The notes: a model not told the origin generated them from the sequence alone. Shown: positions 15,053-24,113, numbered from the stretch's first letter. The stretch: DNA of 64,000 nt from Actinopolymorpha singaporensis (GCF_900104745.1 NZ_LT629732.1:930001-994000), one strand, 5' to 3'. Made by a program: numbers and translations.

Positions 15053-15832
15053 TCACGGCACGACCGTCGTGTCCTCCCCGTCGACCGACCGGGCGGGCGG
15101 GCTCGGCAGCATGCCGGTGTCGACGACCTGGGTGGCGATGTCCCGCAGCTTCCGGTTGGTGTGCTGGCTGGCGATCCGCAGAAGATCGAACGCCTGCTCG
15201 CGGGTGACCCGGCGCCTGGCCATCAACATGCCGATGGCGATGCCGATCTCGCGGTTGGAGGCCAGCGCCTGCCGCAGATGGTGGATCCGGTAGCGGTCGT
15301 CGGTGACCAGCGCGAGGAACTCTCCGTACCTCGCCAGTGTCTGCACGTATCGCATCGCTGTGTCGTCGAAGGCCTTCGGTATGTCCGAGTAGACGTTCAG
15401 GCTGGACTGCGCCTGACCGTCCTCCACGGGCAGGACGACCATCGAGCAGCTGGCGACGCTGCCCACACCCAGGTCGGTTCCGGCGCGCTTGGCGAAGTCG
15501 GGCCAGCGCCGGCCGGCATGGTGGACGTCCCTGAGCTGGTGCACCGAGTCGTCGCGGATGGCGTCGACACAGGGACCGGAGGCGTATGTGTACTGCAGTT
15601 CGTCAGCCAGCCGGGCCGTCTCGTGCGTGGCCACCTCAGTCCAGAACCGGCCCGCGCTCGCACGGGTGATGCTGGCCCACTTGGCGCCGCCTATCTGGCG
15701 GACTGCGACCTCGGCGACAGCCTGTGGGTACGGTGTTCCGTCGGCCGGGGGCCGTTCGGCCCACAGCTCCTCGAAGGCGACTTTCAAAAGCCGCACGACC
15801 TTGGTGGTCGGAAGGTCGGTTGAGCGAGACAT
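15053..15832 (-). CDS. GAF and ANTAR domain regulator
   Basis: A 259-residue protein with a GAF sensor domain (about residues 40-175) followed by an ANTAR RNA-binding domain (about 180-240, including NREIGIAIGMLMARRRVTREQAFDLL and SQHTNRKLRDIATQVV). ANTAR domains bind paired hairpins in nascent RNA and prevent transcription termination. The alanines and aromatics expected in the three-helix bundle are partly present. GAF-ANTAR proteins are typical of actinobacteria. The signal sensed and the RNA targets are not visible here. Confidence 0.88.
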   Translation of the reverse strand: MSRSTDLPTTKVVRLLKVAFEELWAERPPADGTPYPQAVAEVAVRQIGGAKWASITRASAGRFWTEVATHETARLADELQYTYASGPCVDAIRDDSVHQLRDVHHAGRRWPDFAKRAGTDLGVGSVASCSMVVLPVEDGQAQSSLNVYSDIPKAFDDTAMRYVQTLARYGEFLALVTDDRYRIHHLRQALASNREIGIAIGMLMARRRVTREQAFDLLRIASQHTNRKLRDIATQVVDTGMLPSPPARSVDGEDTTVVP

Positions 15833-15915
15833 GCGAGGTCCAGCCTCCGTCTGGGCATTGAACGCCTGCAGATTGGCTGGATCCTCAACCGGGCATCAGC
15901 ATACCCGGGAGTGGC

Positions 15916-17871
15916 CTATACGTCCGTGACGGTCTCGTCGGTCACCCGCCACCGCTGGTTGGGCCCGGCGTTTGGCTGCCAGGCCCCCACTGCCGACCCG
16001 TCGGCCGTCGCCTGCCCGCCGACCTCGATGTTTCCCGGGCCGGCGACATTCGCCATCGTGTACGTGCCGTCACCGGTCGTGGAGAGGTACCACCGCGCCG
16101 CCTCGTCCGGTGGCCCCTGCGCCGCCTCGAGGACGAGCGCCCCCGACCGCACCGCCACCTGACGGCCGTCGCGGGCACGCAGCTGATGGTGCTCGCGGTT
16201 GGTCCAGCCGCCGGTCAACCGGGTCACGGTCCACAACTGGTCACCGTTCGCCGCGTCGGTGGTCCGGACTACCAGCCCCTCGGAGCCCGAACCGCGGGTG
16301 GCCAGCGACCTACCGCTCTGCACCCCGACGAACCGGTATGTGCGCCCGTCCCGGAACGTGGCAGCGTCCTCGTCCACCCCTGCCACTTCGGTGACGACCA
16401 GGGTGGTGACCGACCGTGCCGGCGCGCGTACGCTCGCCGTCACGCCGTCGACCGGGACCGGCGCGCTCTCCCGCAGGGCGCCGGACCGGTCGGTGACGAT
16501 TCCTGTGACGGTGGCGTCGGGGCCGACGGTGCCGAACTTCGACAGGTCGATGCGCAGGTCGCGCGGAGCCGCCGTCGGGTTGGTGTGGACGAGGGTGGCG
16601 GTCCGCGCCCCGGGCCGGATCGCGGCGAGCGTGCTGGGGTCGTCGACCTTCACCAGGTGGTCGCCCGGCCGGATGTAATGGGTGAAGTTGCGAGCCGTGT
16701 TGAACTTCTGGTTGGTGCGCACCGGGCACGTCCGCGGCGTGTCCTGCGCGCCGCAGACGAACGGCACCTGGATCTCACCCCAGTTGCCACCGAGGTCCCC
16801 GTGGCCGCCAGGCGCCATGTTGTCGTAGTCCTCGATGGGCTGCCAGAAGACCCAGGCCGAGGGTTCGAGCTCCCGCAGGTCGTCGGTGATGTGCTGGGCC
16901 AGGCCCAGCCCCGGATCCATGTCCTCGAAGTCCTGGCCATGACCCCAGTCGCCCTCGACCTCCGACATCCACAGCGGCTTGCCCTCGGACTTGGCCAGGT
17001 CGCGGACCGCGGTGCGCTGACCGGTGGCGTACGTGTGCACGTTCATCCTGCTCACGGCCGCCTTCACGTCGGCGGGATAGCTCGTCCAGTTTCGTACGAA
17101 GATCGACGGGTTGGTCTCGTCCATCGCCGCGATCCGGGCGCCGGTGGCCGAGCCGGCCAGGGCCCGCCCGAGTGCGCGGACGACCCGCTGCTGGAGTTCG
17201 GGTCCGATGTGGGCGCCCTCCTGGCGTACACCGATCGGCCGGCCGTCGAAGCCGAGGATGGTGACCCAGTGGTTGGTGTTCGGCTCGTTGAACGGATCGA
17301 TGGTGTCGACCCGGATGCCGTGCGCCGCCTCCAGTCGCTCGGTCACCCCGACGACGTACCTCGCGAAGTCGTCGACACTCGTGGCCTTCAGCTGGTCGTT
17401 CCACGGGAGGAACCCGCCGGAGACGTAGCCGGAGCGGGTCATGAACCACGGCGGGGAGTTGCTGAACGTCTCCCACTTCGTGACGTACGGCTTGATCCGG
17501 TCCACCCACCAGCGCTGCGCGTGGTCGGCGTCGGGGTTCCAGCCGGCCGGATCGTCCGCCGACCACCAGTCGACGTCTCCGCGGGAAGTGCCTCCCGGTG
17601 CGTGCCACCATCCCGGCACGGCGCCGCCGGGGCGGAGGTAGTCGCGCACGTCAGGGGCGTTGCCGCCGCCGATGTTGTAGCGGGCGATGGTGAGATTGAG
17701 CCCGTCGTCGCCGAAGACCAGCCGCACCAGCGTCTCCCGGAGCTCGTCGGGGTAGTCGCCGGTGGCGTTGGCGAACCAGACCAGGCTGGTGCCCCAGCCC
17801 TCGAACGCCGGATGCTGGTACGACGGGTCCGGCTGAATGGTCACCATGGGGACAGTGTCACCCCAAGTCAC
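15916..17871 (-). CDS. GH30-like glycoside hydrolase with C-terminal ricin-type trefoil
   Basis: A protein of about 651 residues. The TIM barrel starts with FEGWGTSLVWFANATGDYP and includes ARYNIGGGN. The likely acid/base is Glu196 in DPFNEPN and the likely nucleophile is Glu304 in LWMSEVEGDWG, as in GH30 endo-beta-1,6-galactanase-like enzymes. A beta-sandwich region follows, then a ricin/CBM13-like trefoil from about residue 510 (YRFVGVQSGRSLATRG to NQRWRVTD, with QxW-type repeats). No signal peptide is seen from either possible start (17871 or 17847), odd for a polysaccharide-binding enzyme. The first start lies 6 nt after the amidase stop. Confidence 0.75.
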   Translation of the reverse strand: MTWGDTVPMVTIQPDPSYQHPAFEGWGTSLVWFANATGDYPDELRETLVRLVFGDDGLNLTIARYNIGGGNAPDVRDYLRPGGAVPGWWHAPGGTSRGDVDWWSADDPAGWNPDADHAQRWWVDRIKPYVTKWETFSNSPPWFMTRSGYVSGGFLPWNDQLKATSVDDFARYVVGVTERLEAAHGIRVDTIDPFNEPNTNHWVTILGFDGRPIGVRQEGAHIGPELQQRVVRALGRALAGSATGARIAAMDETNPSIFVRNWTSYPADVKAAVSRMNVHTYATGQRTAVRDLAKSEGKPLWMSEVEGDWGHGQDFEDMDPGLGLAQHITDDLRELEPSAWVFWQPIEDYDNMAPGGHGDLGGNWGEIQVPFVCGAQDTPRTCPVRTNQKFNTARNFTHYIRPGDHLVKVDDPSTLAAIRPGARTATLVHTNPTAAPRDLRIDLSKFGTVGPDATVTGIVTDRSGALRESAPVPVDGVTASVRAPARSVTTLVVTEVAGVDEDAATFRDGRTYRFVGVQSGRSLATRGSGSEGLVVRTTDAANGDQLWTVTRLTGGWTNREHHQLRARDGRQVAVRSGALVLEAAQGPPDEAARWYLSTTGDGTYTMANVAGPGNIEVGGQATADGSAVGAWQPNAGPNQRWRVTDETVTDV

Positions 17872-17877
17872 CCGGGG

Positions 17878-19332
17878 TCAATCCTGGGTGAACCGGGCGT
17901 CGACCGCTGTCGAGTCGGGACCGACCTCCAGCGCACGTGCGATCCGGTAGAGGCGGGCCTCGCTCCACGCCCGGCCGCTGAGCTGCAGGCCGACCGGCAG
18001 TCCGTCGCGGGAGAATCCGCAGGGTAGGGACAGGCTGGGCGTTCCGGTCACGTTCGTCGGTACGGCGAGCCGGGTGAGGGCCCAGCGCACCGTCTCCTCG
18101 ACACCCGCCGCCTCGGTCTCCACCTGGCCCAGCGGCGGCGCGGTGACGGCGACGCTCGGCGTCGCGAGGGCGTCCACGTCCTCGAGGAGCCGGGTGAAAG
18201 TACGCCGGGACTCCCACAGCAGCCGCAGCGCCTCGGTGTACTCCCAGCCTCTGATCGCGCTGCCGTCGACGAGCCGCTGCCGCACGGTGGGGTCGAACAG
18301 CTCCTGGGCATCGTCGGCGTCCAGCCGCTGCCGGTGCACCGCGTACGCCTCGACGCTGATGACCGTGCGGTGCGCGTCCCGGAGTGCGGCGAGGTCGGCG
18401 AGGCCGGGCACGGTGACCGGCCGGACGGTGGCGCCGAGGTCGGCGAGTGCGCTGACCGCGGCCCGGACCCGGCGGTCGACGTCGGGGTCGAGGTGGTCGA
18501 AGTAGTAGGCGTCCGGGACGCCGATGGTGAGGCCGCGAACGCCGAGATCGAGCTCGCGGGTGAAGTCCTCGGGGTCGCGGCGTACCGAACCCGGGTCCCG
18601 CTCGTCGTACCCGCAGAGCACAGTGAGGACCCGGGCGTTGTCCCCGACCGTCCGGGTGAGCGGGCCGATGTGGTCGAGGTTCCACGACAGCGGGAAGACG
18701 CCGTGCCGGCTGATCCGGCCGTACGTCGGCTTCATGCCCACCACGCCGCACAGCGCCGCGGGGATACGGACCGAGCCGCCGGAGTCGCTGCCGAGCGCGG
18801 CGGCACACATACCGGTGGCCACCGCGACCGCCGACCCGCCGCTGGACCCGCCGGCCATCCGGCCGGGGTCGTGCGGGTTGCGTACGGGACCGAAGCAGGA
18901 GGCGTCCCCGGTGGGCCCGAACGCGAACTCGTGGGTGTGCAGCTTCCCGATCACCACCGCGCCGGCGCCGCGGACCCGGCGTACGGCCTCGGCGTCCTCG
19001 TCCGGCACGCGGTCGCGGAAGAACGCCGACCCTGCGGTGGTACGGATACCAGCGGTGTCGAAGATGTCCTTCACACCGAACGGGATTCCGTGCAGCGGCC
19101 CGCGCCAGTGGCCGGCCCGCAACTCCGCGTCGGCGATCTCGGCGTCCCGCATGGCCTCGTCGGCGAGCAGGGTGACGACGGCGTTCAGGCGAGGGTTGCC
19201 GGCCTCGATGCGTTCCAGGGCCGCGGCCGTGAGCTTCACCGCCGTGGTCGACCCCTCCCGCAGCCGGCGGGACAGGCCGGCGAGGTCGCCGGCAAAGTCG
19301 CCGGTCTCTGCGTCCGTACTACTCGTCTCCAT
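17878..19332 (-). CDS. Amidase signature family enzyme
   Basis: A 484-residue amidase of the Ser-cisSer-Lys type. Catalytic residues are visible as Lys88 (GIPFGVKDIF), Ser163 (MAGGSSGGSA) and Ser187 (GSDSGGSVRIPA). Length and motif order match indoleacetamide hydrolase or aspartyl-tRNA amidotransferase A-like amidases; the absence of gatC/gatB neighbours argues against tRNA amidation. It is upstream of, and almost touching, the GH30 gene (6 nt), so the two are probably co-transcribed. The substrate is unknown. Confidence 0.88.
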   Translation of the reverse strand: METSSTDAETGDFAGDLAGLSRRLREGSTTAVKLTAAALERIEAGNPRLNAVVTLLADEAMRDAEIADAELRAGHWRGPLHGIPFGVKDIFDTAGIRTTAGSAFFRDRVPDEDAEAVRRVRGAGAVVIGKLHTHEFAFGPTGDASCFGPVRNPHDPGRMAGGSSGGSAVAVATGMCAAALGSDSGGSVRIPAALCGVVGMKPTYGRISRHGVFPLSWNLDHIGPLTRTVGDNARVLTVLCGYDERDPGSVRRDPEDFTRELDLGVRGLTIGVPDAYYFDHLDPDVDRRVRAAVSALADLGATVRPVTVPGLADLAALRDAHRTVISVEAYAVHRQRLDADDAQELFDPTVRQRLVDGSAIRGWEYTEALRLLWESRRTFTRLLEDVDALATPSVAVTAPPLGQVETEAAGVEETVRWALTRLAVPTNVTGTPSLSLPCGFSRDGLPVGLQLSGRAWSEARLYRIARALEVGPDSTAVDARFTQD

Positions 19333-19390
19333 TCGGCACCCCTATCGGAGTCGCCAACCGCTTGTCGAGCAACCTCCACCCCGCGGACAG

Positions 19391-19440
19391 CATCGGCCGC
19401 CATCGGCCGCCATCGGCCGTCATCGGCCGTCATCGGTCGA
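19391..19440. repeat. Five tandem 10-bp CATCGGCCGY repeats
   Basis: CATCGGCCG(C/T) is repeated four times in phase, followed by a fifth, slightly changed copy (CATCGGTCGA). It lies in the 161-bp divergent gap between the amidase and GH5 genes. Ten-bp periodicity places every copy on the same DNA face. It may be a regulator array or a slippage-prone tract. Confidence 0.7.
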
Positions 19441-19493
19441 AGCACGGCCCCGGCTCTTGACGGAATCCGCGCCGGACCGGACCGTGGGGGATT

Positions 19494-20861
19494 GTGTCTC
19501 CAGCGCATCGTGAACCGTCGAGCGCGTTCCCACGCCGACGCACCCTGTTGAAGGCGTCCGCCGCCGTTCCAGCCGCTGCCCTGCTGGGCAGTGCGGCCCC
19601 GGCGCACGCCGCGGGTCGCCAGAGTCCCTTCGTCGGCACCGACGGAACCGGCTTCACCTACCAGGGCAGGCCTTTCGCCGTCGCCGGCTTCAACAACCAC
19701 TACCTCGGCTGGGGCACCCGGGCCGAGGTCGACGACGTACTGGAGACCGCGAAGCGGGCCGGTGCGAGTGTCGTACGGACGATCCTGCACTCGGTCATCG
19801 GGTCGCCCGACGGGTCGGTGCCGTCAACCTGGAACTGGCAGAGCACCGCCGACGCCTCGAACATGGGCATGCACGGCACCTACCTGCTGTCGTGGGACGC
19901 CGCGCGCGGGACCTGGGCGTTCAACGACAGCACGGTGAACGGGCTGGGCCGCTGGGACTACGTGATCTGGAAGGCCGAGCGGCTGGGCCTCAAGCTCGAC
20001 ATCGCGCTGATCGACTTCTGGCAGTGGGCCGGCGGAATCCAGCAGGTGTGCCGGTGGTTCCTGCCCGACTACAACGTGTCGAACGACCCACGCAGGTACA
20101 CGTTCTTCTTCGCCGACGAAAGGACGCGGGCGTTCTACCGGGACTGGGTCGCGCACGTACTCAACCGGCGTAACTCCCTGACCGGCCGGGCGTACAAGGA
20201 CGAGCCGGCCATCTTCGCCTGGGACCTGATGAACGAGCCGGAGGCCGACAACACCAAGACAATGCCCGACGGCCGGCCGCTGTCGGAGGACTGGATCTCG
20301 CGGATGTCGGCGTATGTGAAGTCGATCGACGCCAACCATCTGGTGTGCGTGGGCGGCGAGGGCTTCTACGACCGGTCGAGCTTCGTCGATCCGGCCCGCG
20401 AACTCGCGATCCCGACCATCGACTTCGGCACCTGGCACACCTATCCCGACTACCACGGCATCACTCCCGCCCAGGTCGTCGACCTGATCCACCGCCACGG
20501 TGAGACGGCGCGGCAGGCCGGGAAACCCGTTGTCCTGCAGGAGTTCTCCTACAGTGCGCTGCACGAGGGCCAGCCCGCAGCGCTGCGCTCGTGGGTGGAC
20601 GCGATCGCCGCGGACCGGTCCAGCGCGGGCTGGTTGTACTGGCGGCTCGTCGGACGCGTCACCCCGGCGCCGACCAGGGCCTTTCCCGAGGCGGAGAACG
20701 ACCTGCCGACAGAGTTCGCACCGGACAACGGCGAACACTTCGACGTGGCCGCCAACCCGGACGCGACGCCTCCGGCGGTGTGGGACTCCTTCCAGGTCCT
20801 GGCCGGCGCCGCGCGACAGCTCACCCGCCGGAACCAGCCGGGGGTACCTGCCCGTACGTGA
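19494..20861 (+). CDS. Tat-exported GH5-type glycoside hydrolase (mannanase/cellulase-like)
   Basis: A 455-residue secreted enzyme. The signal contains RRRTLLKASAAVPAAALL and a probable AHAA cleavage site near residue 40. The clan A TIM barrel has the acid/base Glu248 in WDLMNEPE and the nucleophile Glu350 in VVLQEFSYS, with GTWHTYPDY between them. This pattern fits GH5 beta-mannanase-like enzymes, which cut beta-1,4-linked plant polysaccharides; exact specificity is uncertain. It begins with GTG after GTGGGGG. Its last 41 nt overlap the end of the opposing methyltransferase gene. Confidence 0.82.
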   Translation: MSPAHREPSSAFPRRRTLLKASAAVPAAALLGSAAPAHAAGRQSPFVGTDGTGFTYQGRPFAVAGFNNHYLGWGTRAEVDDVLETAKRAGASVVRTILHSVIGSPDGSVPSTWNWQSTADASNMGMHGTYLLSWDAARGTWAFNDSTVNGLGRWDYVIWKAERLGLKLDIALIDFWQWAGGIQQVCRWFLPDYNVSNDPRRYTFFFADERTRAFYRDWVAHVLNRRNSLTGRAYKDEPAIFAWDLMNEPEADNTKTMPDGRPLSEDWISRMSAYVKSIDANHLVCVGGEGFYDRSSFVDPARELAIPTIDFGTWHTYPDYHGITPAQVVDLIHRHGETARQAGKPVVLQEFSYSALHEGQPAALRSWVDAIAADRSSAGWLYWRLVGRVTPAPTRAFPEAENDLPTEFAPDNGEHFDVAANPDATPPAVWDSFQVLAGAARQLTRRNQPGVPART

Positions 20862-21888
20862 GCGCGTGCATCGGCGTCAACTGCACCGATCCCAGGTTGG
20901 CGAAGCCGTGCCGGGCAAGGAGTTCGTCGTACGTCGACCGGGGTACGAGCTGGTCGTCGATCTGGGCCTCGAAGAACTGGATGCCGCACATCACCTGCCC
21001 AGGAGGCGTCCGCAACCCGGCGTCGGAGTCCGGGAACGGGAAGTCCGAGATCACGAACCAGCCGCCGGGTTCGAGCGTGGCCGCGACGTTGCGGGTCACC
21101 ACGTCGGCGTCCCGGCACTCGTGCATCGAGATGTTGTTGATCACCAGACCGGCCGGTTCGTCCAGCACCATGTCCTCCAGCGGGCTGCACACCAGCCGGA
21201 CGCGGTCCTCCAGCCCTGCCGCCCGCACCCGCTCGCGCGCCACCTCGACGGAGTGCCGGTCACCGTCGACGCCGACCACGGTGCAGTTCGGGTAGGTGGA
21301 CGCCAGCCGGACGAGCCCCACACCTGATCCACACGCGGTGTCGACGACCCGGCATCCGGTGGACAGCCGTTCGGCCAGCCCGGGTACGTGCGCCAGCCCT
21401 GCCGGGATCAGCCGGGTGTAGAACGGCGTACCGGCGCCGGCGACACCGTTGATCCAGTCCGGCGTGGTGTCGTCCCACCACATCCGCCGGCCGGTGGCGA
21501 GGTTCTCCTCGAACCGGCCGAACATCTCCGGCGCGTCGCAGACGAGGAACACGTCGCCGACATAGGCGGGTGAGGAGGTGTCGAGGAGCAGGGTGCCCAG
21601 GTGCGGTTCGAGTTCGAACCCGTCGCCGCCGTCGCCGCGGCGGGCGAGAATCCCGGAAGCGAACGCGCTCCTGCACCACACCGAGACGTAGAACGGGTCC
21701 AGACCCAGCCTGTCGGACAGTTCGTCCGCGCTGATGCCAGGACTGCCGGCGACGGTGCGCAGCAGCCCGGCCCGCAGGCCGATCACCACTGTGCGGTGTG
21801 CGACATACCCGGCGATCTTGGACAACAGCACCGGCGCCTGCTCTGCGAGGGTGGGCTGCGCGGTCGTCTGGACGGTCTGAACGCTCAT
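20821..21888 (-). CDS. SAM-dependent methyltransferase with N-terminal winged-helix dimerisation domain
   Basis: A 355-residue class I methyltransferase. An N-terminal winged-helix-like dimerisation region (about 20-90, LLRTVAGSPGISADELSDRLGL) resembles the O-methyltransferase/S-adenosylmethionine family. The SAM motif I is RVVDTACGSGVGLVRLA, the acidic motif II is VVGVDGD, and a later ISDFPFPDSD segment fits the substrate side. The start at 21888 (MSVQTVQ) has an AAAGG leader; a much longer in-frame extension crosses the promoter and the HxlR gene and is spurious. It is divergent from the HxlR regulator, with tandem operator-like repeats between. Confidence 0.8.
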   Translation of the reverse strand: MSVQTVQTTAQPTLAEQAPVLLSKIAGYVAHRTVVIGLRAGLLRTVAGSPGISADELSDRLGLDPFYVSVWCRSAFASGILARRGDGGDGFELEPHLGTLLLDTSSPAYVGDVFLVCDAPEMFGRFEENLATGRRMWWDDTTPDWINGVAGAGTPFYTRLIPAGLAHVPGLAERLSTGCRVVDTACGSGVGLVRLASTYPNCTVVGVDGDRHSVEVARERVRAAGLEDRVRLVCSPLEDMVLDEPAGLVINNISMHECRDADVVTRNVAATLEPGGWFVISDFPFPDSDAGLRTPPGQVMCGIQFFEAQIDDQLVPRSTYDELLARHGFANLGSVQLTPMHALTYGQVPPAGSGG

Positions 21889-21954
21889 GATCGTGGCCTT
21901 TCGTACGTGGGAACGCCGTCGACACGATCGTCCGGCCCGACGCGGGCCCGTCCC

Positions 21955-21994
21955 CAGTACTCGGTCTGTACCTGGGCAGTACAACTTCTGTACC
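21955..21994. promoter_or_regulatory. Two 18-bp repeats, probable HxlR-family operators
   Basis: CAGTAC-N5-CTGTACC occurs at 21955-21972 and again at 21977-21994, a 22-bp period, followed by a further CAGT. Each unit carries two GTAC half-sites. The pair sits between the divergent methyltransferase and HxlR genes, 66-107 bp from their starts, where autoregulation and regulation of the neighbour would be expected. Confidence 0.7.
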
Positions 21995-22101
21995 GGCAGT
22001 GCGCTCCCGCCGACCGTCCTGGAAGCCTTACTCTCAACGGCATCGGGCCCGGACGGCCACGGCAACCGCACCGCACCGGTCCGGGCGGAAGGAGTACGGC
22101 G

Positions 22102-22785
22102 ATGCCGACCACCTACGGGCAGTTCTGCCCGGTCGCCAAGGCCATGGAGTTGCTGGACGAACGCTGGACGCTGCTTGTCGTCCGCGAACTCGTCGCCGGC
22201 AGCCGGCACTTCAACGCCTTGCGGCGCGGTGTGCCCCGAATGTCGCCGGCACTGCTGTCGAAGCGGCTGAGCACGTTGGTCAGGGCCGGAGTGGTCGAAC
22301 GGCGGCAGGCCGGCAACCGGATCACCTACGCTCTGACGCCGGCGGGCAGGGAGCTGGAACCCGTCATCGACGCGCTCGGCCGGTGGGGGATCCGATGGGT
22401 CCCGGAACTCGGCGACGCCGATCTCGACCCGCACCTGCTGATGTGGGACGTACACCGCAACCTCGCCTACGAGGCGCTCCCCGACACCCGGACGGTGCTG
22501 AAGTTCAGCTTCGCCGACGTCACCGACGCGCCCCGGGACTGGTGGCTGGTCATCACCACCGACGGTGTGGACGTCTGCGACCACGACCCCGGCTTCGACG
22601 TACTCGTCACCGTCGAGACGAAGCTGCGCACGCTCACGCAGGTGTGGCGCGGCGACCTCACCTGGACCGCGGCGTTGCGTTCCCGCGACCTTGCCGTACG
22701 CGGAGATCCCAGCGCACGCAGGGCTCTGCCGCGGTGGCTGAAGCTGTCACCACACGCGTCCACACCTCGTCCCGCCAGGCGCTAG
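22102..22785 (+). CDS. HxlR-family regulator with C-terminal SCP2-like domain
   Basis: A 227-residue protein. Residues 8-95 form the HxlR winged helix (FCPVAKAMELLDERWTLLVVRELVAGSRHFNALRRG is split by the conserved Cys9 and Trp22 region). The C-terminal half (about 115-215, with LMWDVHRNLAYEALPDTRTVLKF) looks like the sterol-carrier/ligand-binding extension found in long HxlR proteins. GGAAGGAG precedes the ATG at 22102. It likely controls the divergent methyltransferase through the 22-bp-spaced repeats. Confidence 0.85.
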   Translation: MPTTYGQFCPVAKAMELLDERWTLLVVRELVAGSRHFNALRRGVPRMSPALLSKRLSTLVRAGVVERRQAGNRITYALTPAGRELEPVIDALGRWGIRWVPELGDADLDPHLLMWDVHRNLAYEALPDTRTVLKFSFADVTDAPRDWWLVITTDGVDVCDHDPGFDVLVTVETKLRTLTQVWRGDLTWTAALRSRDLAVRGDPSARRALPRWLKLSPHASTPRPARR

Positions 22786-23050
22786 CGCGACCACCCGTGT
22801 CCCCGAACGGCACAGGTGACGTCGACCGGCCCGCCGCGGTGGCGGTCACCGAGCACACCAGCACCGCGTCAACGACCACTTGCGGCCCGCCCGACCATCA
22901 CACCGTGGACGCTGGGACTTCACCAGCTGGTGGCAGCCCGAGTACCCCCGTGGGGGGACGCCGAGTTCCCTCCGTCGGATGTTCCCGGCAGCGGGAGGGC
23001 GTTCGTACGGTGGTGGCGCGTCGAAGTCCATCCTCTCGGGAGGTTCGGTC

Positions 23051-23773
23051 ATGTCCGTCACCGCCACCGCGACATCCACGACATCCACGACGACCTGTCG
23101 TCCGCGGCAACTGCTCCACCAACTCACCGCTGTGTCAGTCGTTGGTGGTCCACTGTGCTTCTGGCTCGGCGGGCTGCTGTCGCCCCCGGCGATGCACACC
23201 GACGGCGCGCAGACCATCACAGCGAACGCGGCCGCCAACCCGGCCACCAACACCGCACACCTGATCGCGTTCTTCGCCGCGAGCTTTCTTCTTCCGGTGA
23301 GCGTCGTCGGACTTGCCCGGCTCTCCTGGGCTCGTGCGCCGTGGCTGTCCACCCTCGGTGGGTTCACCGGTGTGGTCGGCTGGATTCCGCTCGCAGCCCT
23401 GACCGCACTGGACGCCTCCGCGGTCGCCATGGCCCAGATGCCCGGCAGCCCTTCGTACGGGAAGTTGTACGACGCGTTCGCGTACGGACCACTGATGAAC
23501 GCGTTCCTTATCGTCTACATCATCGGCCACCTAGCGGCGTACGTCCTGCTCGGGATCGCGCTGCGGCGGGCCAGGGTCCTTCCCGCCTGGGCGGCCTGGG
23601 CGATGGTCGCCAGCAGCCCACTGACGATGGCGATGTTCATCCTCCCCGGCAACCCGGTCACGGTCGGGGCGATCGCCATCGGGCTGCTCGTGGCCGGCAG
23701 CGTCCCCGCCGCCCGAGCGATGGCCCGCGCGGGCACAGCACCGAGTGACCGCGAGCAAGGCGGAGCCTGCTAG
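23051..23773 (+). CDS. Multi-pass membrane protein of unknown function
   Basis: A 240-residue protein with six or so hydrophobic segments: LTAVSVVGGPLCFWLGGLL, LIAFFAASFLLPVSVVGLA, a central GFTGVVGWIPLAALTALDA, NAFLIVYIIGHLAAYVLLGI, WAAWAMVASSPLTMAMFI and GAIAIGLLVAGSVPAARAMA. It resembles DUF4386-type integral membrane proteins in overall layout. The ATG at 23051 follows GGGAGG; the longer upstream frame is proline/arginine-rich and not credible. No partner gene suggests a role. Confidence 0.7.
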   Translation: MSVTATATSTTSTTTCRPRQLLHQLTAVSVVGGPLCFWLGGLLSPPAMHTDGAQTITANAAANPATNTAHLIAFFAASFLLPVSVVGLARLSWARAPWLSTLGGFTGVVGWIPLAALTALDASAVAMAQMPGSPSYGKLYDAFAYGPLMNAFLIVYIIGHLAAYVLLGIALRRARVLPAWAAWAMVASSPLTMAMFILPGNPVTVGAIAIGLLVAGSVPAARAMARAGTAPSDREQGGAC

Positions 23774-23783
23774 GGCAGGAGCG

Positions 23784-23987
23784 TCAGTGAGCCTGTGTGC
23801 CCAACAGGTCCTCGGCGCGAGCGGCGGTGTCAGTGCGGCGGGCAGTTGCTGCGGCGAACCATGGTGGCGGCCAGTTCGTGGAGGGCGTTGAGCGAAGATG
23901 TTGGCGCACTTCGGCAAGGACGGCCGGCACTTGGTCCTCGGGTAGTTCCTCCACCAAGCGCCGAAGCTCGTCACGGCCTCCGGTCAC
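23784..23987 (-). CDS. Small antitoxin-like protein
   Basis: A 67-residue protein. An N-terminal amphipathic helix region (DELRRLVEELPEDQVPAVLAEVRQHL) is followed by WPPPWFAAATARRTDTAARAEDLLG, a layout I know from many small actinobacterial proteins annotated as antitoxin-like. No toxin gene is adjacent, so it may be an orphan or have another role. The start is GTG with no clear ribosome-binding site. Confidence 0.5.
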   Translation of the reverse strand: MTGGRDELRRLVEELPEDQVPAVLAEVRQHLRSTPSTNWPPPWFAAATARRTDTAARAEDLLGTQAH

Positions 23988-24073
23988 GGCTGTCAGTTTC
24001 GACGCCCAGGGCAGGGCTGCCGGAGTTGTCCACAGTCGCTCCGGACGCCCGGTTCTGTCAGACAGTCATGAGA

Positions 24074-24113
24074 AAGGTCCAGGCCGGCCGGTGATCCGGC
24101 CGACCTGGACCTT
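24074..24113. terminator. Strong hairpin after katG
   Basis: AAGGTCCAGG (24074-24083) pairs perfectly with CCTGGACCTT (24104-24113). After one mismatch the stem continues through GGCCGG/CCGGCC around a TGAT loop. It lies about 50 bp past the katG stop and ends, on the minus strand, in a short pyrimidine run. Confidence 0.8.

Noticed and set aside
20821-22584. 587-codon version of the methyltransferase
   Set aside because: The extra 232 residues cross the operator region and run antisense to the HxlR gene; the ATG at 21888 gives a normal family N-terminus.
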